A stretch of 64,000 bases of DNA, taken from assembly GCF_008086045.1 (NCBI RefSeq), contig NZ_VSEY01000008.1, positions 124,001 through 188,000 on the forward strand. The letters run 5' to 3'. Positions 9,513 through 17,605 of the stretch are shown here, piece after piece; the first letter of the stretch is position 1, and each line of letters starts with the position of its first letter. The translations under genes and the position numbers were made by a program. This stretch comes from Nonomuraea sp. PA05 (GTDB taxonomy: Bacteria; Actinomycetota; Actinomycetes; Streptosporangiales; Streptosporangiaceae). The notes under the pieces were generated by a model. It made no database searches, had not been told where the DNA came from, and saw only the letters and a list, made by a program, of their open reading frames with translations.

Positions 9513-10169
9513 TCAGACTTTCGGCCGATGCGTGGGCACCACCAGCCCCGCCTCGTACGCGAACACCACCACCTGCGCCCGGTCGCGCAGCCCCAGCTTG
9601 GCCAGCACCCGCCCCAGATGCGTCTTGACCGTCGCCTCCGCCACCTCCAGGCGCGCCGCGATCTCCAGGTTCGACAGGCCGCGCGCCACCATGAGCAGCA
9701 CCTCCCGCTCGCGCGGCGTCAGCTCGCCCACCGCCGGCGTCACCGGGGCGTCGGCCGGGAGCTGCGCGGCGAAGCGGTCCAGCATCCGCCGCAGCGTGGC
9801 AGGCGACACCACCGAGTCGCCCGCGTGCACGACCCTGATCGCGCTGACCAGGTCGGCCGGCGGCACGTCCTTCAGCAGGAACCCGGCCGCGCCCGCCTTG
9901 ACCGCCGCGAAGGCGTACTCGTCGAGGTCGAACGTGGTCAGGATGAGCACCTTCGGGCCCTGGATGTGCCTGGTGGCCTCCACGCCGTCCATGGTCGGCA
10001 TGCGCACGTCCATCAACACCACGTCCACCTCGGTGGTCTTCAGCAGCTCCAGGGCCGTGACGCCGTCGCCCGCCTCCGCCACCACCTCGATGTCGGGCTG
10101 CGCCCCGAGCACCATCCTGAACCCGGCCCGCAACAGCTCCTGGTCGTCGACCAGCATCACCCTGATCAT
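9513..10169 (-). CDS. NarL/FixJ-family response regulator
   Basis: 218 residues. A receiver domain (about 1-120) has the acidic pocket DD at residues 8-9, phospho-acceptor Asp54 in VVLMDVRMP and Lys in FLLKDVPP. A LuxR-type helix-turn-helix (about 150-210) carries LTPREREVLLMVARGLSN and TVKTHLGRVLAKLGLRDR. It should bind DNA when phosphorylated by the adjacent histidine kinase; the kinase stop and this ATG are contiguous. The likely target is the ABC exporter operon just downstream, by position only. Confidence 0.95.
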   Translation of the reverse strand: MIRVMLVDDQELLRAGFRMVLGAQPDIEVVAEAGDGVTALELLKTTEVDVVLMDVRMPTMDGVEATRHIQGPKVLILTTFDLDEYAFAAVKAGAAGFLLKDVPPADLVSAIRVVHAGDSVVSPATLRRMLDRFAAQLPADAPVTPAVGELTPREREVLLMVARGLSNLEIAARLEVAEATVKTHLGRVLAKLGLRDRAQVVVFAYEAGLVVPTHRPKV

Positions 10170-11339
10170 CTACGCCGCCTTCGCCATGGGCAACCTCGCC
10201 AGCACCTCGAATCCGCCGCCCTGCCGGGGGGCAGCCGACACCGCGCCGCCGTACATGCCGACCCGCTCGCGCATGCCGATCAGGCCGTGGCCGCCGGAGC
10301 CCGGCGGAGCCGCCGCGCCCCGGCCGTTGTCGGTCACGCGGACGACCAGCTCGGAGCCGAGGTAGTCGATCTCCACGGCGGCCTCGACGCCGGGGCCGCC
10401 GTGCTTGAGCGCGTTCGTCAGCGCCTCCTGGACGATGCGGTAGACCGTGAGCTGCTGGCCCTCCGGCAGCTCGGCGGGCGCGCCGCCGACCCGCAGGCTC
10501 GCGGGCACGGCCGAGCCGCGGACGAGATCCTCCAGCTGGCCCAGGCCCGGCTGGGGCGTGTAGTCGGTGCCCTCGTCCTCGTTCTCGCGCAGCACGCCCA
10601 CCATTCTGCGCATCTCGGCGAGCGCGGCGCGGCCGGTCCTGGAGATGTTCCTGACGGCCAGGCGGGCCTGCTCCATGTCGCTGTCCATGGCGTAGCCCGC
10701 GCCGTCGGCCTGCACCACCATGACGCTGACGTTGTGGGCCACCACGTCGTGCAGCTCCCTGGCGATCCTGGCCCGCTCGGCCGCCGCCGCCATCCTGGCC
10801 TGCTGGTCGCGTTCGCGCTCCGCCCGTTCCGCGCGCTCCTCCAGGCCCTCCAGGTAGCGCCGGCGCGTGTTGGCGTACAGGCCGGTCAGCCAGATCGTCA
10901 CCACGAAGATCGAGCCGCTGAAGAACATCCCGAACGTGGCGATCTCCCAGTTGAGCAGCGCCAGGAACACCCCCAGCTCCGCCACCAGGCACGCGGCCAG
11001 CGCCCAGCGGAACGTGCACTGGTAGGCCACCGCCCACAGCGCCACCAGCACCGCGAGGTTGGCGGGCTGCAGATCGACCTCCGCCAGCCACTGCCCGAAG
11101 CTGACCAGCGACACGACGGCGAACGAGACGAGCGGCCTGTCGCGCCACCACAGCGGCACGATCAGCGCAGCCGCCAGCCCCAGGTAGGCGGCCACGTGGA
11201 GGTGGACGTCGCCGCTCGGGGGAGTCATCGCCGCGTACGGCACCGCCAGGAGGGCGCACAACGCCCCCAGGGGGCCCACCCGGAGGACGCCCGCCCACTT
11301 TGCGTGGCGCGTGGACCACGCCCGTACCCTGCCGAACAC
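10170..11339 (-). CDS. Sensor histidine kinase, NarL/DesK type (HisKA_3)
   Basis: About 389 residues. Four to five membrane helices lie in the first ~155 residues, followed by an Arg/Glu-rich coiled coil. The HisKA_3 motif ARIARELHDVVAHNVSVMVV holds the phospho-His (about residue 197), and an HATPase_c domain has EALTNALKHG and DNGRG. There is little extracellular loop, so it probably senses something in the membrane. I chose GTG 11339 because TATCGT lies exactly 6 nt upstream (leaderless promoter); a GTG at 11378 would give 402 residues but has no promoter or ribosome-binding signal. Confidence 0.93.
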   Translation of the reverse strand: MFGRVRAWSTRHAKWAGVLRVGPLGALCALLAVPYAAMTPPSGDVHLHVAAYLGLAAALIVPLWWRDRPLVSFAVVSLVSFGQWLAEVDLQPANLAVLVALWAVAYQCTFRWALAACLVAELGVFLALLNWEIATFGMFFSGSIFVVTIWLTGLYANTRRRYLEGLEERAERAERERDQQARMAAAAERARIARELHDVVAHNVSVMVVQADGAGYAMDSDMEQARLAVRNISRTGRAALAEMRRMVGVLRENEDEGTDYTPQPGLGQLEDLVRGSAVPASLRVGGAPAELPEGQQLTVYRIVQEALTNALKHGGPGVEAAVEIDYLGSELVVRVTDNGRGAAAPPGSGGHGLIGMRERVGMYGGAVSAAPRQGGGFEVLARLPMAKAA

Positions 11340-11345
11340 ATCATC

Positions 11346-11351
11346 ACGATA
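11346..11351 (-). promoter_or_regulatory. Putative leaderless -10 of the histidine kinase
   Basis: On the minus strand TATCGT is followed by GATGAT and then GTG 11339. The TANNNT hexamer with 6-nt spacing to the start codon is the layout seen at several other genes in this window. Confidence 0.4.
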
Positions 11352-11504
11352 TGTAGCACCGATCGGACATTGGTCCACCTGAAGGCGGAAGTGCGAGTAC
11401 GACCCAGGTCTTACATGGATTTGCTCTTACATGGGGCTTACGGTGGCTTTGGCATCCTCTATTACTGGGAGCGCCCCCTGCGGGGCGAGTAAAGGGAGAT
11501 CGTG

Positions 11505-12014
11505 ATGGCGGATCATGATCGCGACGCCGGGTCGCGCGGCGAAGAGGAAGCGCCGCGCGACCCGACCTTGTCTCAGCCGACGCGGGAGCTGCCTGAGCCG
11601 GGACCGCTGAAGTACGGCGAGCAGGCCGACCAGGCCTACGCCTACATCCCGCCCACCAAGCCGAACCCCGCCCCGTGGGAGCGCGAGTCCTCCTCGTCCT
11701 TCGGCGACTACCTGCGCCGCAGACGCACCCAGGTGATGGGTGCCGGGCTGATCGGACTGCTGGTCGGCGGCCTGCTCGGCGGCGCCACCGTGGCGGCCTT
11801 CAACGACGTCGCGCACGAGGGCGACAGGTACGACATGTTCGTGGAGGAGCCGGGCTGGGGGCGGCACCGCCATTGGGGGCCCGAGCTGAGAGCGCCCGAC
11901 TGCTACCTCGAAGAGGACCGCGGCGCCTGTGTCCTGCCGCCGTATGACGAGATCGTGCCCGACGAGTCGTCGGACTCCGACTATCTCTATCCGGAGCCCA
12001 CCTACACCGGCTGA
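11505..12014 (+). CDS. Hypothetical single-pass membrane protein
   Basis: 169 residues. A hydrophilic, Pro/Glu-rich N-terminal region (about 1-72) is followed by basic RRRRTQ and one glycine-rich transmembrane helix (about residues 76-98, GAGLIGLLVGGLLGG). An acidic C-terminal half with two cysteines (CYLEEDRGAC) and a DESSDSDYLYPEP tail is presumably outside the cell. ATG 11505 has GGGAGA 5 nt upstream. I do not recognise a family. The gene stands alone, divergent from the kinase and 6 bp before a convergent tRNA gene. Confidence 0.8.
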   Translation: MADHDRDAGSRGEEEAPRDPTLSQPTRELPEPGPLKYGEQADQAYAYIPPTKPNPAPWERESSSSFGDYLRRRRTQVMGAGLIGLLVGGLLGGATVAAFNDVAHEGDRYDMFVEEPGWGRHRHWGPELRAPDCYLEEDRGACVLPPYDEIVPDESSDSDYLYPEPTYTG

Positions 12015-12020
12015 CAGGTG

Positions 12021-12103
12021 TGCGGGCGGGGGGACTCGAACCCCCACAGTGTCTCCACCAACAGGACCTAAACCTGCCGCGTATGCCATTTCGCCACGCC
12101 CGC
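12021..12103 (-). tRNA. tRNA-Leu (anticodon TAG)
   Basis: The reverse complement folds as a class II tRNA. The acceptor stem is GCGGGCG (12103-12097) with CGCCCGC before discriminator A at 12021. An anticodon stem CAGG/CCTG encloses loop TTTAGGT (anticodon TAG, reading CTA), a long variable arm follows, and the T arm is GGGGGTTCGAGTCCCCC. CCA is not encoded. CTA is a very rare codon in genomes this GC-rich. Confidence 0.95.
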
Positions 12104-12174
12104 GCATCCCCGCCGCAGCGGGCTGGACACAGTTTAGCGCTCCACATGCGGGCTGGAGGCGTTTGTGACGACGA

Positions 12175-12197
12175 GGGCCCTTCACGCGGAAGGGCCC
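12175..12197 (-). terminator. Terminator-like hairpin after bcp
   Basis: GGGCCCTTC (12175-12183) and GAAGGGCCC (12189-12197) form a perfect 9-bp stem with a 5-nt loop, 8 bp past the bcp stop. No T tract follows, which is common in actinobacteria. Confidence 0.65.
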
Positions 12198-12205
12198 GCC
12201 GGCTG

Positions 12206-12679
12206 TCAGGACAGGCCGAGCTTCTTCGTGAGCGAGGCCACGTGGCCCGTCGCCTTCACGTTGTAGAGCGCCTGCTCCACCTTGCCGTCGCCGTCGATGA
12301 CGAACGTCGAGCGGATGACCCCCACGACCTCCTTGCCGTACAGCTTCTTCGTGCCGTACGCGCCGTACGCCTGGTGCACGGCCAGGTCGGGGTCGGACAG
12401 CAGCGGGAAGGTCAGCGCGTCACGCTCGGCGAACTTGGCCAGCTTCTCCGGCTTGTCCTTCGACACGCCGAGGACGACGAAGCCCTCGTCCGTGAGCCTG
12501 CCGAGGTTGTCGCGGAAGTCACACGCCTGCTTGGTGCAGCCGGGAGTCATCGCGGCAGGGTAGAAATAGAGGATCACCCGCTTGCCGCGGTAGGTGTCGA
12601 GCGAAACGTTACCGCCGTCGGCTGTGGGTAGCGTGAACTCCGGCGCGGCGTCGCCGGGCGTGAGTCTGGTCTCGGTCAA
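12206..12679 (-). CDS. bcp: Thiol peroxidase / peroxiredoxin (Bcp, PrxQ subfamily)
   Basis: 157 residues with a peroxiredoxin fold. The motif YPAAMTPGCTKQACDF holds the peroxidatic Cys48 and, four residues on (Cys53), the resolving Cys typical of Bcp/PrxQ. It reduces hydrogen and organic peroxides using thioredoxin, in the cytoplasm. The start is TTG 12679, supported by AGGAGG about 6 nt upstream and by the family-typical N-terminus; longer versions would add an unrelated tail. It is divergent from the DUF3618 gene. Confidence 0.93.
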   Translation of the reverse strand: MTETRLTPGDAAPEFTLPTADGGNVSLDTYRGKRVILYFYPAAMTPGCTKQACDFRDNLGRLTDEGFVVLGVSKDKPEKLAKFAERDALTFPLLSDPDLAVHQAYGAYGTKKLYGKEVVGVIRSTFVIDGDGKVEQALYNVKATGHVASLTKKLGLS

Positions 12680-12827
12680 TGGGCCCTCCTGGGTTCTTCC
12701 AGCCAACCTACCGGCCCGGCCGTTGTGCCGTACGGCGCGCCGACCTGACAGACTGATCACGACCAGAACGGACGGAGCCCGCTCGGCACGCGGCGCGGGG
12801 CACGCGCGTACGGTCGAAAGGAGAGCC

Positions 12828-13169
12828 ATGGCTGACACCGATCCCGACGAGCTGGAGCGGCGGATCGCACGGACGCGCGCGGAGTTGGCGCACACGGTCG
12901 ACGCCATTGCCGACCGGGTGAGCCCCAAGCGGGTGGCCGAGCGCACGGTGGCCGACGTCAAGAGCAGGGCGGGTTACTTCGTGGCGTCCGTGGGCGACGC
13001 GCTCGGGGTGACGCCGCGGCCGGTCGAGTTCGGCGACAACCCCGAGCAGGTGTGGGACGAGGAGCGTCCCGAGGTGGGGCCGCTGCTGATCGGGGTCGGC
13101 GCGGTGCTGGTCGTGGGGGCGGCCATCGTGCTGTGGCGCCGCAGCCGCCGCAGGCGCGGCCTGCGCTAG
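12828..13169 (+). CDS. DUF3618 domain-containing membrane protein
   Basis: 113 residues. The N-terminal DELERRIARTRAELAHTVDAIADRVSPKR is the DUF3618 signature, a predicted amphipathic helix. One transmembrane helix (about 83-103) and a basic C-terminal tail follow. Such proteins are abundant in Streptosporangiales and relatives and have no proven function. ATG 12828 follows AAAGGAGAG. Its TAG stop shares the palindrome CTAG with the stop of the convergent racemase-like gene. Confidence 0.88.
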   Translation: MADTDPDELERRIARTRAELAHTVDAIADRVSPKRVAERTVADVKSRAGYFVASVGDALGVTPRPVEFGDNPEQVWDEERPEVGPLLIGVGAVLVVGAAIVLWRRSRRRRGLR

Positions 13170-14353
13170 AGGAACGTCCGGCCCTCGCCCCGGTACGTCG
13201 GCACCGACTCCGCGACGGTGTCGCCGTCGATGAGGTGCAGCGCGTCGAAGTGCTCGCACAGCTCGCCCGCCTTGGCGTGCCTGAACCACACCCGGTCGCC
13301 GATCCGCAGGTCCTGCGCCGCCTGGCCGAGCAGCGGCGTCTGCACCTCGCCCGCGCCCTCCTCGGGCGCGTACCGCAGGCCCGGGGGCAGGTACGGCTGG
13401 GGCGCCCGGGCAGGGCCGACCGGCCCGGAGGCGAGGTAGCCGCCGCCCAGCACGGTCACCACGCCCGCGGCCGGGCGGCGCACCACCGGCAGCGCGAACA
13501 GCGCGGCCGGCTGCCCGGTGAAGCGGCGGTAGAAGTCGAACAGCCGCGGATGGAAGAACCCTGAGCCCGCCGCCAGCTCCGTCACGGCCTTCTCCCTGGT
13601 GGTGAGCTCGACGGAGCCGGTGCCGCCGCCGTTGACGAACTCCAGGTCGGCGAACTGGCGCACGGCGTTCACGACGCGGCCCCTGCGCACGATCAGCTCC
13701 CTGGCGGACAGCGACTGCATGACCCGGATGAGGCGGGTGCGGGCGGCGTTCGAGGGCGGGGCGTCGCCGACGCCGGCGATCTGCGCCTCGTACGCCAGCA
13801 GCCCCGCCAGTCGCAGCCCCGGCCGCTTGGCGATGGCGGCGGCCAGCTCGGCTGCCTCGTGCGGCTCCCTGATGGGGGAGCGCAGGGCGCCCGCCCGGCG
13901 GCCGAAGGCGACGAAGGCGGCGTCGAGATCGAGGCACAGCCGGATCTCGGCCCGCGGGCGCACCTCCGACACGGCCGCCTCGATGTGATCGAGGTGAGCG
14001 GCCGAGTCGACCGTCACGGTGATCTCGGCGGCGGCGCGCGCGTCACCGGCGAGAGCGGCCAGCGCCCGCCGGTCGGCCGTGGGGTAGGCCACGAGGATGT
14101 CGGTGAGGCCGTTCCCGGCCAGCCAGAGCGCCTCGGGCAGCGTGTACGCCATGATGCCGCGGAAGCCGTCCATGGCCAGGATGCGCTCCAGCAGGGGGCG
14201 GCTGCGGATGGACTTGCTGGCCACCCTGATCGGCTTGCCCGCGGCGCGGCGGACCAGGTCGGCCGCGTTGGCGCGCAGGGCGGCGAGATCGACGACGGCG
14301 AACGGGGGTTCGAGGGCCGCTGTGGCGCGGTCGTAGCGCTGGCGGTCATCCAT
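13166..14353 (-). CDS. Alanine racemase N-domain PLP protein (D-threonine aldolase/amino-acid deaminase-like)
   Basis: 395 residues. The N-terminal half has the fold-type III PLP barrel signature VASKSIRSRPLLERIL, with the candidate PLP-lysine early (about residue 48). FVNGGGTGSVE and a C-terminal beta domain with GDRVWFRHAKAGELCEHF, which has Cys/His residues suited to a metal site, follow. This is the pattern of D-threonine aldolase/D-serine dehydratase-like proteins, not true alanine racemase. The substrate is unknown. ATG 14353 has no Shine-Dalgarno but has TACGCT 6 nt upstream. It stands alone. Confidence 0.8.
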   Translation of the reverse strand: MDDRQRYDRATAALEPPFAVVDLAALRANAADLVRRAAGKPIRVASKSIRSRPLLERILAMDGFRGIMAYTLPEALWLAGNGLTDILVAYPTADRRALAALAGDARAAAEITVTVDSAAHLDHIEAAVSEVRPRAEIRLCLDLDAAFVAFGRRAGALRSPIREPHEAAELAAAIAKRPGLRLAGLLAYEAQIAGVGDAPPSNAARTRLIRVMQSLSARELIVRRGRVVNAVRQFADLEFVNGGGTGSVELTTREKAVTELAAGSGFFHPRLFDFYRRFTGQPAALFALPVVRRPAAGVVTVLGGGYLASGPVGPARAPQPYLPPGLRYAPEEGAGEVQTPLLGQAAQDLRIGDRVWFRHAKAGELCEHFDALHLIDGDTVAESVPTYRGEGRTFL

Positions 14354-14359
14354 ACCGGC

Positions 14360-14365
14360 AGCGTA
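14360..14365 (-). promoter_or_regulatory. Putative leaderless -10 of the PLP-protein gene
   Basis: On the minus strand TACGCT is followed by GCCGGT and ATG 14353. Spacing of 6 nt puts transcription start at the start codon. Confidence 0.4.
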
Positions 14366-14490
14366 ACCGCATAAGGGGCAAATGAATATGAGACTTGTTC
14401 GCGTTAGCTGTCCTCCCCGTAATGATCGGGCAAATCGGCGGCGAGGGCGCGGTTCAGGCCATGCGGGGCCCATGTACCTCTGACGTTGTG

Positions 14491-15090
14491 ATGACCACGC
14501 TTCAGCAGATACTGCCCGGCGCCGTCGTCGCCCCGCGGGACACCGGGCTGCGCAGGGCACGCAGGGTCCTCAGGCCGGCGCGAGCCGTCCCGGGAGCCCT
14601 GGTCGCGCTCACGCTGACCGCCGGACTGGGGGCGACCGCGGCCGAAGTGGTGTCCGCGCTGCTCGGCGCGCCGCTCGGCTGGGTGCCGGTGAACGAGGTG
14701 GTCGAACTCGCGGGCCGCACCACCTGGCCCGACACCGCCACCTCCGCCCTGGTGTCGGCCGCCGCCGGCACGCTGATGCTGCTGCTGGCGGCCGTGCCCG
14801 GCCGCTCGGGGCTGGTGCCGGTGGAGACGTCCGACCCGCTGATCGTCATCGGCATCACCCGCTCCGGCCTGCGCCGCACCCTGTGTGCGGCGGCGCGGCA
14901 GGTGGCGGGGGTGGACAAGGCCCGCGTACGGCTGCGCCGGCGCACCATCGAGGTCACGGTCACGACCGGGGCGGAGAGCTCCGGCCAGATGCTCAGGCAG
15001 GTCGGCACGGCCGTGGGCGACCGGCTGGCGGGCGTGGGCACGCTGGGCACGGGCGAGGTCGTGGTACGGCTGCGCAGGAGGGCCGTGTGA
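14491..15090 (+). CDS. DUF6286-like membrane protein
   Basis: 199 residues from ATG 14491 (ATG 14461 is also in frame). Two hydrophobic helices (about 32-58 and 85-104) frame an extracellular loop, and a C-terminal cytoplasmic domain carries VDKARVRLRRRTIEVTVTT. The pattern matches small actinobacterial proteins found with Asp23/Gls24 (alkaline shock) clusters. It is followed 41 bp on by an AmaP-like gene, which supports that context, though no Asp23 gene is present in the window. Envelope-stress role is inferred from families, not shown. Confidence 0.75.
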   Translation: MTTLQQILPGAVVAPRDTGLRRARRVLRPARAVPGALVALTLTAGLGATAAEVVSALLGAPLGWVPVNEVVELAGRTTWPDTATSALVSAAAGTLMLLLAAVPGRSGLVPVETSDPLIVIGITRSGLRRTLCAAARQVAGVDKARVRLRRRTIEVTVTTGAESSGQMLRQVGTAVGDRLAGVGTLGTGEVVVRLRRRAV

Positions 15091-15131
15091 GCGCGATGAA
15101 GTGTCACCCACCGGTCGGGAGGGCCGTGTGA
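15077..15131 (+). repeat. 14-bp direct repeat at a gene junction (41-bp period)
   Basis: GGAGGGCCGTGTGA occurs at 15077-15090, ending in the stop of the DUF6286-like gene, and at 15118-15131, supplying the ribosome-binding site and first base of the AmaP-like start codon. The duplicated piece therefore carries a stop in one copy and a start signal in the other. Confidence 0.85.
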
Positions 15132-15625
15132 TGCGTCAGTACCCCGGTAACCGCGTCGGCCTGGCGGTCGTCGGAGCGACGCTGCTGGGCGTGGGTGGAT
15201 ACGCCTGGCTCCGCGGCCACGACCGCTTCTTCGACCTCCCGCCCACCGCCAAGGTCCTGCCCGCCCAGGCACACCGGGCGCTGGCCGAGGACCCGTGGCC
15301 GCTGTGGTTCCTGGCCCTCGGCCTGCTGCTGCTGGCCCTGGTCTCGCTGCGCTGGCTGCTGGTCGGCCTCGGCTGGGGCCGCCGCGGCACCCACAACGGC
15401 ACCGGCACGGCCATGCTCTTCGTCGGGCTGAAGGGCGTGGACGGGCTGAGCAGGACGGGCGTGCGGGTCGCGGAGGACGGCCTGCGCATCGGCCTGACCT
15501 GCCCGTCGGCGGCGGACATGGGTGCGGTGGTGAGCAAGCTGGACCAGGACATCGTGGGACGCATCCGGCGCGAGGTACGCGACGACGAGACGCCCGCGCT
15601 CGTCCGGCTGCACGTGCGGCGATAG
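15131..15625 (+). CDS. AmaP-like alkaline-shock membrane anchor protein
   Basis: 164 residues with two transmembrane helices (about 8-26 and 56-80). The N-terminal loop faces out and a cytoplasmic C-terminal domain includes GLRIGLTCPSAADMGAVVSKLDQDIVGRIRRE (split motif). Length and layout match AmaP-type anchors that hold Asp23 at the membrane. GTG 15128 is an alternative start. It is probably co-transcribed with the preceding DUF6286-like gene. Confidence 0.72.
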   Translation: MRQYPGNRVGLAVVGATLLGVGGYAWLRGHDRFFDLPPTAKVLPAQAHRALAEDPWPLWFLALGLLLLALVSLRWLLVGLGWGRRGTHNGTGTAMLFVGLKGVDGLSRTGVRVAEDGLRIGLTCPSAADMGAVVSKLDQDIVGRIRREVRDDETPALVRLHVRR

Positions 15626-15644
15626 GGGGCGCCCAAGCAGGCGA

Positions 15645-15905
15645 TCAAAGGTTCGGGCGGACTACTTGAACAGTGATCACCTCGGCGCCTTCATGCGAGG
15701 TGATCGTGTACCAGATGGTGACGTCGTCGCTGACGAGGTTCAGCTCGTAGGCGTTCGGGACGCCGTCCATGGGGTCGGCGAGCGTGGGCCGTGGCTCGTC
15801 CAGGAGGGTGAAAATGGCGAGTTGAACGGGTCTGCGGAGACCTTCTGGAAGGGCCTCGATCTGTTCCTATGCGCGCTCAGGAAAAGCGATACGCCGGTCA
15901 GCCAA
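15645..15905 (-). pseudogene. RelE/ParE-like toxin with in-frame amber codon
   Basis: Reading from TTG 15905 gives MADRRIAFPERA, then TAG at 15869-15867, then 73 more codons (EQIEALPEGL ... VITVQVVRPNL) to TGA at 15645. The full 87-codon frame has the length and pattern of RelE/ParE toxins: a hydrophobic first strand, RRPVQLAIFTLLDEP, and a C-terminal EVITVQVVRP strand. The start overlaps the end of the antitoxin gene, the classic antitoxin-toxin coupling. The frame is otherwise intact, so the stop is either a recent inactivating mutation or a sequence error. No good internal restart is visible soon after it. Confidence 0.75.
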
Positions 15906-16098
15906 CGATGCCCCACTCGGCCGCCAATTCATCGCGGGTGAACGTTCGCACCCGGCCCGGGGCGGCCGCGTTGTCCATGATGGCCTGCATGGCCTGCTGA
16001 CGCCCCACCTCTCGCCGCAGCCGTCGGACCTCGGCCTTCAGCGCCTCGTATTCGTCACGAGGGATCGTGACCACCTCGTCCTGGTGATGCGACGTCAT
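15898..16098 (-). CDS. Putative type II antitoxin
   Basis: 66 residues, cytoplasmic and charged. VTIPRDEYEALKAEVRRLRREV resembles the dimerisation segment of Phd/YefM-like antitoxins, and an acidic TRDELAAEWGIVG tail could wrap a toxin. The gene lies directly upstream of, and overlaps, a RelE/ParE-like toxin frame, which is the main reason for the call. ATG 16098 lacks a Shine-Dalgarno but has TAACGT 6 nt upstream. The family is not certain; the short length is at the low end for Phd proteins. Confidence 0.7.
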   Translation of the reverse strand: MTSHHQDEVVTIPRDEYEALKAEVRRLRREVGRQQAMQAIMDNAAAPGRVRTFTRDELAAEWGIVG

Positions 16099-16104
16099 GT
16101 CTTC

Positions 16105-16110
16105 ACGTTA
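16105..16110 (-). promoter_or_regulatory. Putative leaderless -10 of the antitoxin
   Basis: On the minus strand TAACGT is followed by GAAGAC and ATG 16098, the same 6-nt spacing as at other leaderless candidates here. Confidence 0.4.
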
Positions 16111-16147
16111 CCTTCTCGCCAGGACATTCTCAGGGGTGTCAGCGAGA

Positions 16148-16173
16148 CCGGTGGCCGCCGCCCCGGCCACCGG
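16148..16173 (-). terminator. Hairpin after sdaA
   Basis: CCGGTGGCCG (16148-16157) and CGGCCACCGG (16164-16173) form a perfect 10-bp stem with a 6-nt loop, starting one base after the sdaA stop codon. It should end the gcvT-gcvH-sdaA transcript. Confidence 0.75.
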
Positions 16174-16174
16174 G

Positions 16175-17551
16175 TCAGCACTCGATGACGTTGACCGCGA
16201 GCCCGCCCCGCGACGTCTCCTTGTACTTGTCGAGCATGTCCCGCCCGGTGTCCCGCATCGTCTTGATGGCCTTGTCCAGCGCCACGTAGTGCTTCCCGTC
16301 GCCGCGCAGCGCGATGCGGGCCGCCGTGATGGCCTTGTTGGAGGCCACGGCGTTCCGCTCGATGCACGGGATCTGGACGAGGCCGCCGATCGGGTCGCAG
16401 GTCAGCCCGAGGTTGTGCTCGATGCCGATCTCGGCGGCGTTCTCCACCTGCTCAGGCGTCCCCCCGAGCACCTCCGTGAGTGCGGCGGAGGCCATCGAGC
16501 AGGCCGAGCCCACCTCGCCCTGGCAGCCCACCTCGGCGCCCGAGATCGAGGCGTTCTCCTTGAACAGCACGCCGATCGCGCCCGCCGTCAGGAGGAAGCG
16601 GATGACGCCGTCGTCGTCGGCGTGCGGGACGAAGCGGGTGTAGTAGGTCAGGACGGCCGGGATGATGCCGGCGGCGCCGTTGGTGGGGGCGGTGACGATG
16701 CGGCCGCCGGCGGCGTTCTCCTCGTTGACGGCCAGGGCGAACAGCGTGACCCAGTCCATGGCCTGCAAGGGGTCCTTCTCCGCGGGCTCCGACTGCAGGC
16801 GGCGGTGGAGCTGGTTGGCGCGGCGCTTGACCTTGAGGCCGCCCGGCAGCACGCCCTCCTTGGAGATGCCGCGGCGCACGCACTCGGACATGACCTGCGA
16901 CAGGCGCAGCAGGCCGTCGCGGATCTCCTCCTCGGTGCGGCCGAACGCCTTCTCGTTCTGCAGCATCAGGGCGGAGATCGACAACCCGGTGTTGGAGCAG
17001 TGCTTGAGCAGCTCCTCGCCGGTGGTGAAGGGGTAGGGCAGCACGGTGTCGTCGGGCTTGATGCGGTCGGCGCCGGTGGCCTTCTCGTCCACCACGAAGC
17101 CACCGCCGACGGAGAAGTAGACCTTCTCGCGGAGCTGCTCGCCGGAGGCGTCGCGGGCGGTGAAGCGCATGCCGTTCGGGTGCTCGGGCAGGGAGATCTT
17201 GCGTTCGAAGACGAGGTGCTCGCCGATGACGAAGGGGATCTCGTGGGTGCCGTAGAGCTTGACGGTGCCCGACTCGCGCATCTGCGCGATGCGGGCGTCG
17301 ACGGTGTCCACGTCCACCAGCTCGGGCTTCTCGCCGGACAGGCCGAGCAGGACCGCCTTGTCGCTGCCGTGGCCCTTGCCGGTCAGGCCGAGCGAGCCGT
17401 ACAGGATGGCCTCCACGCTCGCGACCCGCTCCAGCAGGCCGTCCTCGTGCAGGCCGCGGACGAACTTGTGCGCCGCCGCCATCGGGCCGCCGGTGTGGGA
17501 GCTCGACGGGCCGATGCCGATCTTGAAGAGGTCGAAGACGCTGATCGCCAT
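16175..17551 (-). CDS. sdaA: L-serine ammonia-lyase (single-chain, iron-sulfur)
   Basis: 458 residues, the usual length of single-chain SdaA. It deaminates L-serine to pyruvate and ammonia with a [4Fe-4S] cluster. The beta domain starts [19 protein letters not shown], and the alpha domain holds the cluster cysteines in [15 protein letters not shown] and [11 protein letters not shown]...IPCIERNA. It is the last gene of the glycine-riboswitch operon, so serine made from surplus glycine can be drained to pyruvate. ATG 17551 lies behind AAGGG. A strong hairpin separates it from gcvH and may reduce its expression. Confidence 0.96.
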   Translation of the reverse strand: MAISVFDLFKIGIGPSSSHTGGPMAAAHKFVRGLHEDGLLERVASVEAILYGSLGLTGKGHGSDKAVLLGLSGEKPELVDVDTVDARIAQMRESGTVKLYGTHEIPFVIGEHLVFERKISLPEHPNGMRFTARDASGEQLREKVYFSVGGGFVVDEKATGADRIKPDDTVLPYPFTTGEELLKHCSNTGLSISALMLQNEKAFGRTEEEIRDGLLRLSQVMSECVRRGISKEGVLPGGLKVKRRANQLHRRLQSEPAEKDPLQAMDWVTLFALAVNEENAAGGRIVTAPTNGAAGIIPAVLTYYTRFVPHADDDGVIRFLLTAGAIGVLFKENASISGAEVGCQGEVGSACSMASAALTEVLGGTPEQVENAAEIGIEHNLGLTCDPIGGLVQIPCIERNAVASNKAITAARIALRGDGKHYVALDKAIKTMRDTGRDMLDKYKETSRGGLAVNVIEC

Positions 17552-17573
17552 TGATGTGCGCCCTTCATGAGAG

Positions 17574-17598
17574 GCCGGGGCCCGCGCGGGGCCCCGGC
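17574..17598 (-). terminator. Intercistronic hairpin between gcvH and sdaA
   Basis: GCCGGGGCCC (17574-17583) and GGGCCCCGGC (17589-17598) form a perfect 10-bp GC stem with a 5-nt loop. It may partly terminate transcription or set gcvH/sdaA ratios. Confidence 0.6.
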
Positions 17599-17605
17599 GG
17601 TTGGG

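Noticed and set aside
8653..11319. An 888-codon minus-strand frame reading into the ABC ATPase
   Set aside because: Only the last 250 codons encode the ATPase. The upstream part is a shadow of the response regulator and kinase; GTG 9405 has a good ribosome-binding site.
12021..12103. tRNA-Leu as an integration site
   Set aside because: No duplicated 3' tRNA end and no integrase is seen nearby.
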